From NCBI GenBank assembly GCA_002840285.1, contig PHAE01000001.1:1-64000 (forward strand): a DNA stretch of 64,000 bases. Direction: 5' to 3'. The stretch is from Firmicutes bacterium HGW-Firmicutes-11. Lineage in GTDB: Bacteria > Bacillota > Clostridia > Peptostreptococcales > Anaerovoracaceae. Each line of letters starts with the position of its first letter. The stretch's first letter is position 1. The translations under genes and the position numbers were made by a program. Below the pieces are notes generated by a model. That model was not told the origin of the DNA and searched no databases. It saw only the letters and a program-made list of their open reading frames with translations. This document shows, one piece after another, positions 44,931 through 52,839 of the stretch.

Positions 44931-45956
44931 TCACACTTGGATTTCCCGTTGGTATTCCTCCTGTGTACCGGTGCGAAGTCCCATGGACTTTAAAATCTTT
45001 CGGACGCCTTCCACCGTTCGACTGCCGTCGTCTATGTCCATCGAGTTTTGCGCAACGCCTGCCAACCCGGTATTGGGTGGAATGATCGATGTCACAACAT
45101 TGGCGCCGGCATCGATCCTGCTGGCAAGCCCGGCGATTCCGTCAACATCCAGGGACGCCGGAATCAAGGACTTCGGATTCAATATTCTTAGGATAGCAAT
45201 GGTCTTGGATTCCAAGCCGCGATCCGGCGATTTGGTCTGTTCCATCGGGATCCCCTTCTGTGGAACAAAGCTCATGACCCGAAGTTGCTTGGCATCGATG
45301 TGACTCATTGCTAAAATAGAATCCGCCAGATCCTCCATGCTTTCTCCGATCCCCGTCATCAGTCCTTCTTCGATCAGCATGCCCTGAGTCCGTGCATACA
45401 GTTTGGCATTCATCCGTCTGTCGTACTCTTGGTCCAAACGTAGGGTTGCAAAGAGATCACGATTGTAGGTTTCCTGATAAAGCGCATACCATTCCACATT
45501 TCGCTTTGCAAACTCATCAATGATATTGTTGGGTACGACACCCGGCGAAATCATCACCGGCAACCCGGTAGCTTCTTTGATCGAGGAAATGATCGACAAG
45601 ACCGGCGTAAATTCTTTCTCATGATATACCGGGTCTTCTCCCATTGTCAAATCCAAAAGATGCACGCCGGACTCCGCCAATTGCTTCGCGATCATCAGCA
45701 CTTCATCCGGTTCTTTGCGATATCGGTGGATTTGGTTGGATGATCTGTAATAGCAGAAGTTGCAATTATTCCTGCAATAGGTCGAAAAGTATACAAATCC
45801 ATAAAGGTAGATGCGGTCCTCGAAATAGCGGGTTCTAATTGTTCTCGCGGCTTCGTAGAGTGCTCTTTCCTCTGCTCCCGCGGAAGCGAGCAAGGTTATC
45901 ACCTCACTTTTCTCGAGGTGTTGTCCGTTCAGAGCTTTCTGTAAAATGGCTTTCAT
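44931..45956 (-). CDS. pylB: Methylornithine synthase PylB (radical SAM)
   Basis: About 341 residues. Radical SAM motif YCRNNCNFCYYRSSNQ (Cx3Cx2C), DLTMGEDPVYH, and the C-terminal DVDGIAGLASRIDAGANVVTSIIPP, all PylB-type. It isomerises lysine to 3-methylornithine, the first step to pyrrolysine. ATG at 45956 has AAAGGA upstream. The track start at 46055 translates straight through the tRNA-Pyl gene and cannot be right. Ends in TGA. Confidence 0.93.
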   Translation of the reverse strand: MKAILQKALNGQHLEKSEVITLLASAGAEERALYEAARTIRTRYFEDRIYLYGFVYFSTYCRNNCNFCYYRSSNQIHRYRKEPDEVLMIAKQLAESGVHLLDLTMGEDPVYHEKEFTPVLSIISSIKEATGLPVMISPGVVPNNIIDEFAKRNVEWYALYQETYNRDLFATLRLDQEYDRRMNAKLYARTQGMLIEEGLMTGIGESMEDLADSILAMSHIDAKQLRVMSFVPQKGIPMEQTKSPDRGLESKTIAILRILNPKSLIPASLDVDGIAGLASRIDAGANVVTSIIPPNTGLAGVAQNSMDIDDGSRTVEGVRKILKSMGLRTGTQEEYQREIQV

Positions 45957-45970
45957 TTTGTTCCTTTCAT

Positions 45971-46042
45971 TGGCGGGGAGCCCGGGAGTTTCACCCGGCT
46001 GCATAGATTTAGAGTCTATGCGATCCATCCGATCCGTCCCCC
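45971..46042 (-). tRNA. pylT: tRNA-Pyl (anticodon CUA), amber-decoding
   Basis: 72 bases including encoded CCA: GGGGGACGGATCGGATGGAT begins it. It has the tRNA-Pyl hallmarks: a six-pair anticodon stem CATAGA/TCTATG around loop CTCTAAA, a very small D-loop (GATC-GGATG-GATC), a short variable region (CAG), and T-arm CCGGG-TGAAACT-CCCGG. It closely resembles the Desulfitobacterium tRNA-Pyl as I recall it. The acceptor stem has a G-U and an apparent A-C mismatch. It starts three bases after the pylD stop and ends 14 bases before pylB, so it is cut from the operon mRNA. Confidence 0.96.
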
Positions 46043-46045
46043 GTA

Positions 46046-46849
46046 TCAGCGACACAATTCGCCAAGCATGACTGCGACTCCAATGGGGAGCCGATCATGA
46101 ACGATTCGGTCTTTTCTTAGTTCCAGTGTCTCATCTGTGAGCGATATCGGCAATCCGGGAGCTGCGATCCAAACATCCGGATGAAGCATCTCGTCTGTAA
46201 GCCATCCGCTTTCATCGGTTGCATCGAAGACCAAGGGGTATTCTTTGATCTCTTCTGGCGAACCAAGAATCTTGTATTTGGTGAAAAATTTGGTTTTTTG
46301 ACTGTTTTTATCGTACAGGACCGGAAACGCACCTTTTGCTTCGAGCAACTTTAACGCCTCTTTGCCGACTCTGCCGCAGCCTAAAATCAAAACTTCCTTT
46401 CCGGACAATCCTCCTGTAGCAGTCTCTAGAATTTGGATGTAACCTTTTGCCGTAGCTTTATCGTTTTCTGTCATTCGATTGCGCATTCGATCGATGCCAA
46501 GGAATCGATCGTCATCTGCCAGAAAGATCCAATCAACACCTTTGGTTCCCGCTTCATGAATGCCGGCCACGTCGGTGGCTTCTGTAACAAAGATCGAAAA
46601 GCCCAGATAGCTGATGATCCCTGCAACAGCATCGGCAAATCCGGTTATCACACCGAGGCCAGACGTCACTGGCACAGCTGCAATGACTGTCCCCATTGCC
46701 TTATTTTCAAAGTCGGAGAGCGACAAACCGTTGGACGATGTGGAGATGTCCTGCAGGGATGCGCCGATCTTTCGCTCCAGTTCGATATCGAAACGCAGGA
46801 GCTCTGCGCCTGCCGAAACCGCTAAATCTTGTTCTTTTAGCCTAGTCAT
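46046..46849 (-). CDS. pylD: Pyrrolysine biosynthesis dehydrogenase PylD
   Basis: 267 residues. N-terminal helical domain with AMGTVIAAVPVTSGLGVITGFADAVAGIISYLGF and a Rossmann domain with LILGCGRVGKEALKLLEAKGAFPVLYDKN, then DATDESGWLTDEMLHPDVWIAAPGLP. PylD oxidises methylornithyl-lysine and closes the pyrroline ring. AAAGGACC upstream of ATG. Its start overlaps the pylSn TAG stop. Confidence 0.94.
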   Translation of the reverse strand: MTRLKEQDLAVSAGAELLRFDIELERKIGASLQDISTSSNGLSLSDFENKAMGTVIAAVPVTSGLGVITGFADAVAGIISYLGFSIFVTEATDVAGIHEAGTKGVDWIFLADDDRFLGIDRMRNRMTENDKATAKGYIQILETATGGLSGKEVLILGCGRVGKEALKLLEAKGAFPVLYDKNSQKTKFFTKYKILGSPEEIKEYPLVFDATDESGWLTDEMLHPDVWIAAPGLPISLTDETLELRKDRIVHDRLPIGVAVMLGELCR

Positions 46850-47165
46850 GGTTCAGGTCCTTTCCATAATGTTCGGAAAAAAATGTGGTTGCGTATTTGT
46901 CCATTTTCCACTTTGGTACTTTACATGCTTCACAAGGAACGACAGCCCACTTGTTGCGGAGCCACCTCGCCGCTCTTGAAGTTCTGGAATCGAAGACACG
47001 GAATGATTTGCCGCAATGTGTCGTAACTTCGATGTATCGTCCCCTCCGCTCGACAGTTTTAACTCCGTGGATCACGCCGTTTCTCGAAGGCCAAAGCTTG
47101 ATTTTGTCTACCAGGGGAAACAGCTCCGTATTTTTTCGGTAATACCGCTTTTTTAATTCAGCCAA
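46842..47165 (-). CDS. pylSn: Pyrrolysyl-tRNA synthetase N-terminal tRNA-binding protein PylSn
   Basis: 107 residues. LWPSRNGVIHGVKTVERRGRYIEVTTHCGKSFRVFDSRTSRAARWLRNKWAVVPCEACKVPKWKMDKYAT matches the PylRS N-domain that clasps the tRNA-Pyl T-loop and variable arm, including the SRTSRAARxLR stretch and a CxxC. In bacteria this is a separate gene, as here. TTG start with AGGTG five bases upstream, just after the corrinoid gene. The stop codon is TAG, the very codon its product helps decode. Confidence 0.93.
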   Translation of the reverse strand: MAELKKRYYRKNTELFPLVDKIKLWPSRNGVIHGVKTVERRGRYIEVTTHCGKSFRVFDSRTSRAARWLRNKWAVVPCEACKVPKWKMDKYATTFFSEHYGKDLNHD

Positions 47166-47169
47166 GCCG

Positions 47170-47838
47170 TCACCTGCTTCCCTTGTTCTGGTTTTTCTTT
47201 TCCATCAGCAGGTTTGCCTGTCTGACTGCATCGATGGCGTCTTCGCTGTAGCTGTCTGCTCCGATTCGCCTTGTCCATCGAATCGTGCATGGTGCTCCCC
47301 CTACCATAGTGATGTATTTCTCCCGCAACCCAAGCTCCCGAAGCAACTGCTCCAGCTTTCGCTGTTCCGGCAGAGTTGTGGTAAGCAGCGCACTGGTTCC
47401 AATGATATCCACCTGATATTCCTCTGCTTTTCGGATGATTTCCGATGCCGGAACTTCCCGTCCCAGGTCGATCACTTCAAACCCGTTGGCTCTCAAGGTA
47501 GAGGCAACGATGTTCTTCCCGATGTCGTGGGCGTCACCTTCCACAGTAGCCAGGAGGATCCGTCCTTTTTTTTCAATGGTTCCTTCAATGCTGTCCATCA
47601 CACGTTCCGTTACGCTTTTCATGACCTCTGACGAATACAGGAGTTCGGGAAGAGACAATATGCCCTGTTCAAAGGCATCTCCGATCTGGGTGTTGCCCTT
47701 TCCGAATCCAAGGCGCAGCAATTCCACAAGATCAAAACCTGCTGCTCTTGCTTCATCGATCACCGACATGGCCTTCATTTCATCGGCATCGACGATGGAC
47801 TGTCTTGCCCGATCCATAAGTTCTGCACGATTGCTCAA
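47170..47838 (-). CDS. Methyltransferase cognate corrinoid protein (MtbC/MttC-like)
   Basis: 222 residues. N-terminal helical cap domain (DRARQSIVDADEMKAMSVIDEARAAG) and B12-binding domain with the cobalt-ligand motif EGDAHDIGKNIV (DxHxxG), TSALLTTT and MVGGAPCTIRWTRRIGADSYSEDA. It carries the methyl group between a methylamine methyltransferase and the second methyltransferase. It stands oddly between pylSc and pylSn. TTG start with AGGAG upstream. Whether it serves MtbB or MttB cannot be decided. Confidence 0.92.
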   Translation of the reverse strand: MSNRAELMDRARQSIVDADEMKAMSVIDEARAAGFDLVELLRLGFGKGNTQIGDAFEQGILSLPELLYSSEVMKSVTERVMDSIEGTIEKKGRILLATVEGDAHDIGKNIVASTLRANGFEVIDLGREVPASEIIRKAEEYQVDIIGTSALLTTTLPEQRKLEQLLRELGLREKYITMVGGAPCTIRWTRRIGADSYSEDAIDAVRQANLLMEKKNQNKGSR

Positions 47839-47848
47839 CTCTTACTCC

Positions 47849-48706
47849 TCAAAAATTCAGGCGAATTCCATCAAGGTAGGTAATGCTTCTTCCGACACGC
47901 TTGATTCCGGTCTCTCCTCGTAATGCTAAGGCAACTCGTTCCAATCCGATTCCCAACCCGACCCAGCTGGTGTCAAAAATCCCAAAATTTATGTCGAGTG
48001 GATGAGGTCCATAAGCACCGGATGCCAGTTCCATCTCTCCCACGATGATGTCAACGGTTTCTCCATACACTGCTGAATCGGTGACTTCCAGTTCATATGA
48101 CTCAAGACCAGCTGCCTTCATGGCTCCTTTGGCGATTTCCGTCAGTCGTTCCCTTTGTTGTCCTTCCGGAACCGATGGAAACTCTACCAGGTTGAGCATC
48201 GTAAATTCGTTGAGGTGCTGGGCTCCCTGGCTTTCTTTCCGGAAGCAAACGCCGATCTCGAAAAGTTTTACCTGTTTTTTAGTCACTTTATAAAGACTCT
48301 GCATCAACTCATACAAGTTTGGGGCTAGCATGGGACGAAGGCACTTGGTCTTATCGATCCGGAAGATTTGTTCTCTCAACGGATGATCGTCTCCGATGGA
48401 CATTTTGGTCAACTGGACGTCCGACAGTATGACCGGAGTCGCCACTTGGGTAAACCCCATCTCCTCTCGAAGCCAGCGGGACATTCTGTCCTCCACTTCG
48501 ATCAGAATCGGTCTGTGGTCAACGGACATCAACTGTTCCAGTCTTCGTTTCGATGCAGCGATCAAAGTGGCCTCTGTTTCTTTGAAAAAAAGGTCTCTGG
48601 ATGCGGTATCAGAAAATGCTGCAGCGATCCCAGATTCCGGTGCGCCAAGCTCCGCCAGTCTCTGTTTTTGAGTTTGTGTCAAAAAAGTGCCGTTCATATC
48701 CTTCAT
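47849..48706 (-). CDS. pylSc: Pyrrolysyl-tRNA synthetase catalytic protein PylSc
   Basis: 285 residues from ATG 48706. Class II core: motif 2 KLFEIGVCFRKESQGAQHLNEFTMLNLVEFP, CLRPMLAPNLYELMQSLYK, and motif 3 GLGIGLERVALALRGETGIKRVGRSITYLDGIRL. The pocket residues around YELMQSLYKV and YGETVDIIVGEMELASGAYGPHPLD follow PylRS. The start overlaps the stop of the activator gene as ATGA, indicating coupling; the track start at 48814 reads that gene in another frame. Confidence 0.95.
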   Translation of the reverse strand: MKDMNGTFLTQTQKQRLAELGAPESGIAAAFSDTASRDLFFKETEATLIAASKRRLEQLMSVDHRPILIEVEDRMSRWLREEMGFTQVATPVILSDVQLTKMSIGDDHPLREQIFRIDKTKCLRPMLAPNLYELMQSLYKVTKKQVKLFEIGVCFRKESQGAQHLNEFTMLNLVEFPSVPEGQQRERLTEIAKGAMKAAGLESYELEVTDSAVYGETVDIIVGEMELASGAYGPHPLDINFGIFDTSWVGLGIGLERVALALRGETGIKRVGRSITYLDGIRLNF

Positions 48707-50337
48707 TTCGCCACCGAAAACGACATCTCGTTGAGAAATATCGTCTGAAATTGTGAATGGGAGGCTAAGTCGATGTGCTCTGTTTCCCCGGCCAACCGAA
48801 CAGCAGATTCCCACATCTTCGGAGACAGTAAAGCCATACTCGCACCAGTTCCGGCGCCATTTCCGATGGATCTGACTTTAGAAGGTTCCACTTCAGGCAG
48901 AAGCCCGATGGTCAGAGCGCTGAGCTTATCGATATAGTTGCCAAATGCGCCGGCGATCAGCACCCTGGTCAAGTCTCCTGCCACAATGTCCAATTCCTTC
49001 ATCATGATCCGTATCCCTGCGGCAACAGCGCCCTTGGCCAACTGGACCTCGCGGATGTCTTTCTGGTAGAGTGATATCTCCTTACCATCGATTCGTCGAG
49101 AAAGCAAAAATGCGTCTCCGTACTCATCCCGCTTCAGTCGGTCAAGCAATCGTTTTGGAACATTGGAGGTCTCTCCCGCTTCTTTCGTCATCAACCTTCC
49201 TGTCGGCGAAATCAGACCGGCAGACAGGAGTTCTGCAACCACATCGATCAGACCGGATCCGCAGATCCCGGTCGGTTCCGTCTCTCCTATGACCGTCAGA
49301 TCCACATCATCATTTACGATCCGTACTTTTTCGATGGCTCCGGTAGAAGCCCTCATCCCATGGCGGATCGAAGCTCCTTCAAATGCAGGTCCGGCTGCGG
49401 TTGAACAGGTCAGGATCCGTCCGTCCTTTGCCAGCAAAATCTCGCCGTTGGTTCCAATATCGATGGCCAGGTTTGCGCCATCCAGATGTTTCAAATCGGA
49501 GGCGATCAGAACGCCAACGATGTCAGCTCCCACGTGCCCTGCGATATTGGGAAGGATCTGTAGATCGGCGTCTTCAGCCATCGTCAGACCCATCTCTTTT
49601 GCCGAAACTACGACTGGTCCTTCGTAACCGGGAAGGTAAGGTGCAGAAGCAAGGGAAGATGCATCCACACCCAGTAACAAATGGGTCATTGTCGTATTTC
49701 CTACGACGGTTCCTGCGACAATGTTGTCACCGGATATTTGATTTGCAGCAATGAACTGGCATAGAATCTCTTCTATGCAATCGATCACGATCTTTTGCAG
49801 CAATGCAGGGTTTTCCTCTTCCTGCATGGAAAACAGGATCCTTGAAATCACATCGGAACCATAAGGACTCTGCGGATTGGTTCGTGCGGCGGTATCCACC
49901 ATCTCTCCTGTCGTTAGGTTCCATAACACCCCCACGATCGTCGTAGTTCCAATGTCGAAGGCTACTCCGTATCCTTCCGGCAACCCCCTTTCTTCCTCTC
50001 GATTTGAAAGAAAATGTTCCGGAAGCCACAAGAGGTCTTTTTTTCTGTCCGTCTGCTTTTCAATGTCAGGCAGTTCTATTCGCATCCCGTCAGTGCCTGT
50101 GAGTCGGCATGCGAGACGCCAGCCGTCTTCTTGCTCCTCGCGGTTGAAAAAACGTGATTCTTCGATGGTGACCTCCGGATGACTGCCACGGAGGATCTTG
50201 ACTCGGCAACGACCGCAGGTCCCTCTTCCGGAGCAACTTGCCTCAATAGGAATAGAAGCCTTCCTGGCGATATCCAAAATGGTTTCACCTTCGCTGAAGT
50301 CAACGATTCGATTGGCGGGGAAAAATTCGATTTTCAT
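48703..50337 (-). CDS. RACo-type ATP-dependent corrinoid reductive activator (RamA functional analogue)
   Basis: 544 residues. N-terminal plant-type [2Fe-2S] ferredoxin domain with CSGRGTCGRCRVKI and a later WRLAC ligand; linker; then ASKHA ATPase with YGVAFDIGTTTIVGVLWNL, NLAIDIGTNGEILL, TAAGPAFEGASI and GNGAGTGASMALLS (DUF4445-type C-terminus). Such proteins reduce inactive Co(II) corrinoid to Co(I) at the cost of ATP. Archaeal RamA lacks the [2Fe-2S] domain, so this is the acetogen type. AAAGG nine bases before ATG. Confidence 0.9.
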   Translation of the reverse strand: MKIEFFPANRIVDFSEGETILDIARKASIPIEASCSGRGTCGRCRVKILRGSHPEVTIEESRFFNREEQEDGWRLACRLTGTDGMRIELPDIEKQTDRKKDLLWLPEHFLSNREEERGLPEGYGVAFDIGTTTIVGVLWNLTTGEMVDTAARTNPQSPYGSDVISRILFSMQEEENPALLQKIVIDCIEEILCQFIAANQISGDNIVAGTVVGNTTMTHLLLGVDASSLASAPYLPGYEGPVVVSAKEMGLTMAEDADLQILPNIAGHVGADIVGVLIASDLKHLDGANLAIDIGTNGEILLAKDGRILTCSTAAGPAFEGASIRHGMRASTGAIEKVRIVNDDVDLTVIGETEPTGICGSGLIDVVAELLSAGLISPTGRLMTKEAGETSNVPKRLLDRLKRDEYGDAFLLSRRIDGKEISLYQKDIREVQLAKGAVAAGIRIMMKELDIVAGDLTRVLIAGAFGNYIDKLSALTIGLLPEVEPSKVRSIGNGAGTGASMALLSPKMWESAVRLAGETEHIDLASHSQFQTIFLNEMSFSVAK

Positions 50338-50362
50338 CTATATTTACCTTTCCTGCAGTAGT

Positions 50363-51280
50363 TCATAGAGAGAGCAGCTGTACCAGTTCACCTTTTCGTT
50401 CGTTGAGAATGCGGCTCATCATGCGGATGCCGATGGCAGATATGATGACGATCCTGGTATCTAGTATCTCATCCTTCCATGGAGCAAATTCCACTCTGCC
50501 CCGTACACCGCTGATATAAAAGTTTCCTTCCGTTGTCCTAGCAAATCCTTTGATACGATATGCATCCATTGATAGCGCTTCTAAAAAACCGGACAATTCG
50601 GCATGGGGAATCGCTTCCTTACCATGCAGAACAAATGATTTTGGACGGCTTTCGATCGTGTTTGTCGTTTCTTCTCCTGGCAGATCTGCCGGTTTCATAG
50701 ACTTCACCAATGCATCGTAGTCCAATCGACAGTAGGATGTCATTGCCACAGAAGCATTGCTATTGGCCGCTTCTATAGTTTCAACGATCGATTCGAGAGT
50801 CGATTCTGTAATGAGATCGATTTTGTTTACAATAATATTGTTACTGTAAGCTGCCTGTTGGTGGAGTGCAGGGAGCAGATCATAGTAATCCAGGAAAGTT
50901 TCCCCATCAAGAACACAGATCGATCCCCGAAAGCGATACTGTCCTTCTGTCCGGTTTTGGATCGATGTCAGTATCTGAGGAAAATTGGCCGGATCCGCAA
51001 GACCAGATGCTTCAATAAACAACATAGAAATCGGTTCTTTTGCCATAGCGATCAGACTTTCAATAAACTTGTCTTTGATGCAAGCGCAAAAAATCGAGCC
51101 GTTGGACAACTCGTTCATGCGTACCCCATCTCGTTCCACCAATGCCCCATCGATGCCGATCTCACCAAACTCGTTGACGATGATTCCGATACGCTGGTTC
51201 TTGTATTCGTTCAGGAGTTCCTGCAGCAATGTAGTTTTTCCGGTGCCGAGAAAACCGGTGATCAAAATCAGGTCAATCAT
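50363..51280 (-). CDS. CobW/COG0523-family GTPase
   Basis: About 305 residues. P-loop ITGFLGTGKTTLLQEL, switch region VNEFGEIGIDGALV, the CobW cysteine segment reduced to NGSIFCACIKDKFIESL, IEASGLADPANFPQIL and base recognition IVNKIDLI. The family delivers metals or helps cobalamin enzymes. Next to a corrinoid activator, an accessory role in cofactor loading or activation is plausible but inferred. ATG at 51280 has GGAGG upstream. Confidence 0.87.
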   Translation of the reverse strand: MIDLILITGFLGTGKTTLLQELLNEYKNQRIGIIVNEFGEIGIDGALVERDGVRMNELSNGSIFCACIKDKFIESLIAMAKEPISMLFIEASGLADPANFPQILTSIQNRTEGQYRFRGSICVLDGETFLDYYDLLPALHQQAAYSNNIIVNKIDLITESTLESIVETIEAANSNASVAMTSYCRLDYDALVKSMKPADLPGEETTNTIESRPKSFVLHGKEAIPHAELSGFLEALSMDAYRIKGFARTTEGNFYISGVRGRVEFAPWKDEILDTRIVIISAIGIRMMSRILNERKGELVQLLSL

Positions 51281-51349
51281 TGTGTCCTCCACATTTTAGT
51301 ATAATCTATCGAATCAAAAGAGTCCAGTACAAGGGACACCAATAAGGAA

Positions 51350-51386
51350 GCGAAAGGGCAGGCACCCATGGTGTCAGCCCTTTCGC
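51350..51386 (-). terminator. Hairpin between mtbB and the CobW-like gene
   Basis: GCGAAAGGGC/GCCCTTTCGC stem continuing into an inner GACACC/GGTGCC stem. The tail (TTCCTTATT) is only weakly T-rich, so partial termination or mRNA stabilisation between the highly expressed methyltransferases and the accessory genes is likelier than full termination. Confidence 0.5.
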
Positions 51387-51434
51387 TCATTTCACTAGCA
51401 GCGCGCGTGTAGAACAGAGAACCGTCCCCATGTT

Positions 51435-52838
51435 CTATTTTATCCCTGCGCGCTCTTTGAATCGCTCCACCGAGTTGATCTTGATGTCCAGGAGCTCTGC
51501 GATCCGAAACTTAGCTTCCATACCTATGTTAGCTTCTGCATTCGGTTCCACATGAGCCAGGCCAAGACCTTTTTCTTCACGTACTTCCGACATGGTGACC
51601 ACGTCGCATAATTCCTCGAGGGTGACGCCCAGTTTTCCTGCCACATATTCTTTCGCTTCGTTGATTTTCATCTTGCGAGAGAGCTGCATGCGCATAACCA
51701 GATCTCCGGCTGTGCGTACGCCGCCCATGCTGGCAGCAATTCCGTGAGTGGCTTCGGCCCCGAGGGGATCTCCTACGCCTATCTACAATCCGTCGATTTT
51801 GCCGATTTCGACCAGAGCCTTATCGACGCGGGTGACGATGTCAACCGGTAAGTTTTCACACATCGGTACTCCGCACACTCCCATTCCTGCGTTGGCATGG
51901 ATGGGAATTTCCGCTACTTCTGTACAAGCTTTGATGAAGGTGCATACTCTGGCGATGTTCCACGGGAATGTCATGTTGCAATTGGTGTTGACCACCGGCC
52001 CGAAGATGGAAGCGCCGGCTTTTTCTGCAAGCTTCACTTGTTTATGGGGATACAGCCCGGCAAGTCTGACATCATCATATTTCAGTCTGCCGTGCATGCC
52101 GAGGACGAATTCTCCCGCCATTCCGATTTCCACATGCAGATCCGGAAAACGTTCCCGGATCCGTTCGGTAGCCAGCAATGAGACGAGGAAGTCGGCATCG
52201 CCTGCGGCTCCGCTGGTATCCAGATTGATTCCATCGGCGCCGACGTCATTCATTTGCTCTGCCACATAAACGATGTCTCTGACTGCATGCTCTACTGCTT
52301 CTTCCTGTGCGGCGAGAGCTTCATTGATCTTGCCCTCCGGCAGAAGGACTGCCCAGTTTTCCACAGGGCCATCCGGCTTGGTGTAGAATCCAAGGTTCGG
52401 CATAGCGCCATAGAACAACGGTAGCGTGGTCCGGTTCAATGCGTGCTTCAGAACCGTCGCCTCTCTTTTTGCAACACCTTTTACTGTTTTGTAATTGTAG
52501 TCACTGAAACCGATGTCGACGGAGTCGCATCCCAGGATCCGTTCGTGGATCATGGCGTTGACTGCCCGGTCTGTCGGGATCCCGCATTTCGTATTGATTT
52601 TATCGGATCCGGAATCGCTTGTGGTTACGATCTGCATTCCCGGTTCCACACCGACAACGATTCCCGGCATCGTGATGATGCCATACAGGTGTTCGAACTC
52701 CTCATCGGTCAGCGCCGGAATTTTCCCACGCATAACTGCATCCGCCATGCCGGCTTTCATATCCTCTCGGATCTCCTGCTCGGTCATGTGAACGATGGAG
52801 CCGTCACCCATTCTGGTGAAGTAGGTTTTTTCTCCCAT
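51435..52838 (-). CDS. mtbB: Dimethylamine methyltransferase MtbB with in-frame amber pyrrolysine codon
   Basis: 467 residues if TAG at 51783-51785 is read as pyrrolysine (residue 352). The track shows two pieces in the same frame, 51783-52901 and 51435-51728; across the amber the protein runs KIDGL-Pyl-IGVGDPLGAEATHGIAASMGGVRTAGDLV, which is the conserved MtbB active-site surrounding. The upstream half has the MtbB start RMGDGSIVHMTEQEI and the TIM-barrel core. The total equals the archaeal MtbB length. ATG at 52838 has AAAGGA eight bases upstream, one base after the mttB stop. It demethylates dimethylamine onto a corrinoid protein. Its own stop codon is also TAG. Confidence 0.95.
51783..51785 (-). 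other. In-frame UAG read as pyrrolysine in mtbB
   Basis: Codon context TTG-TAG-ATA-GGC-GTA. Homology continues without a frame change for 116 codons after it, and all Pyl-decoding components except PylC are encoded beside it. Confidence 0.93.
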
Positions 52839-52839
52839 G

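Noticed and set aside
45957-46055. Upstream start of pylB
   Set aside because: Translation from there would pass through the tRNA-Pyl gene; ATG 45956 has its own ribosome site.
51435-51728. ORF of 97 residues as a separate small gene
   Set aside because: It is in the same frame as the preceding ORF, has no convincing start, and is the C-terminal part of MtbB after the amber Pyl codon.
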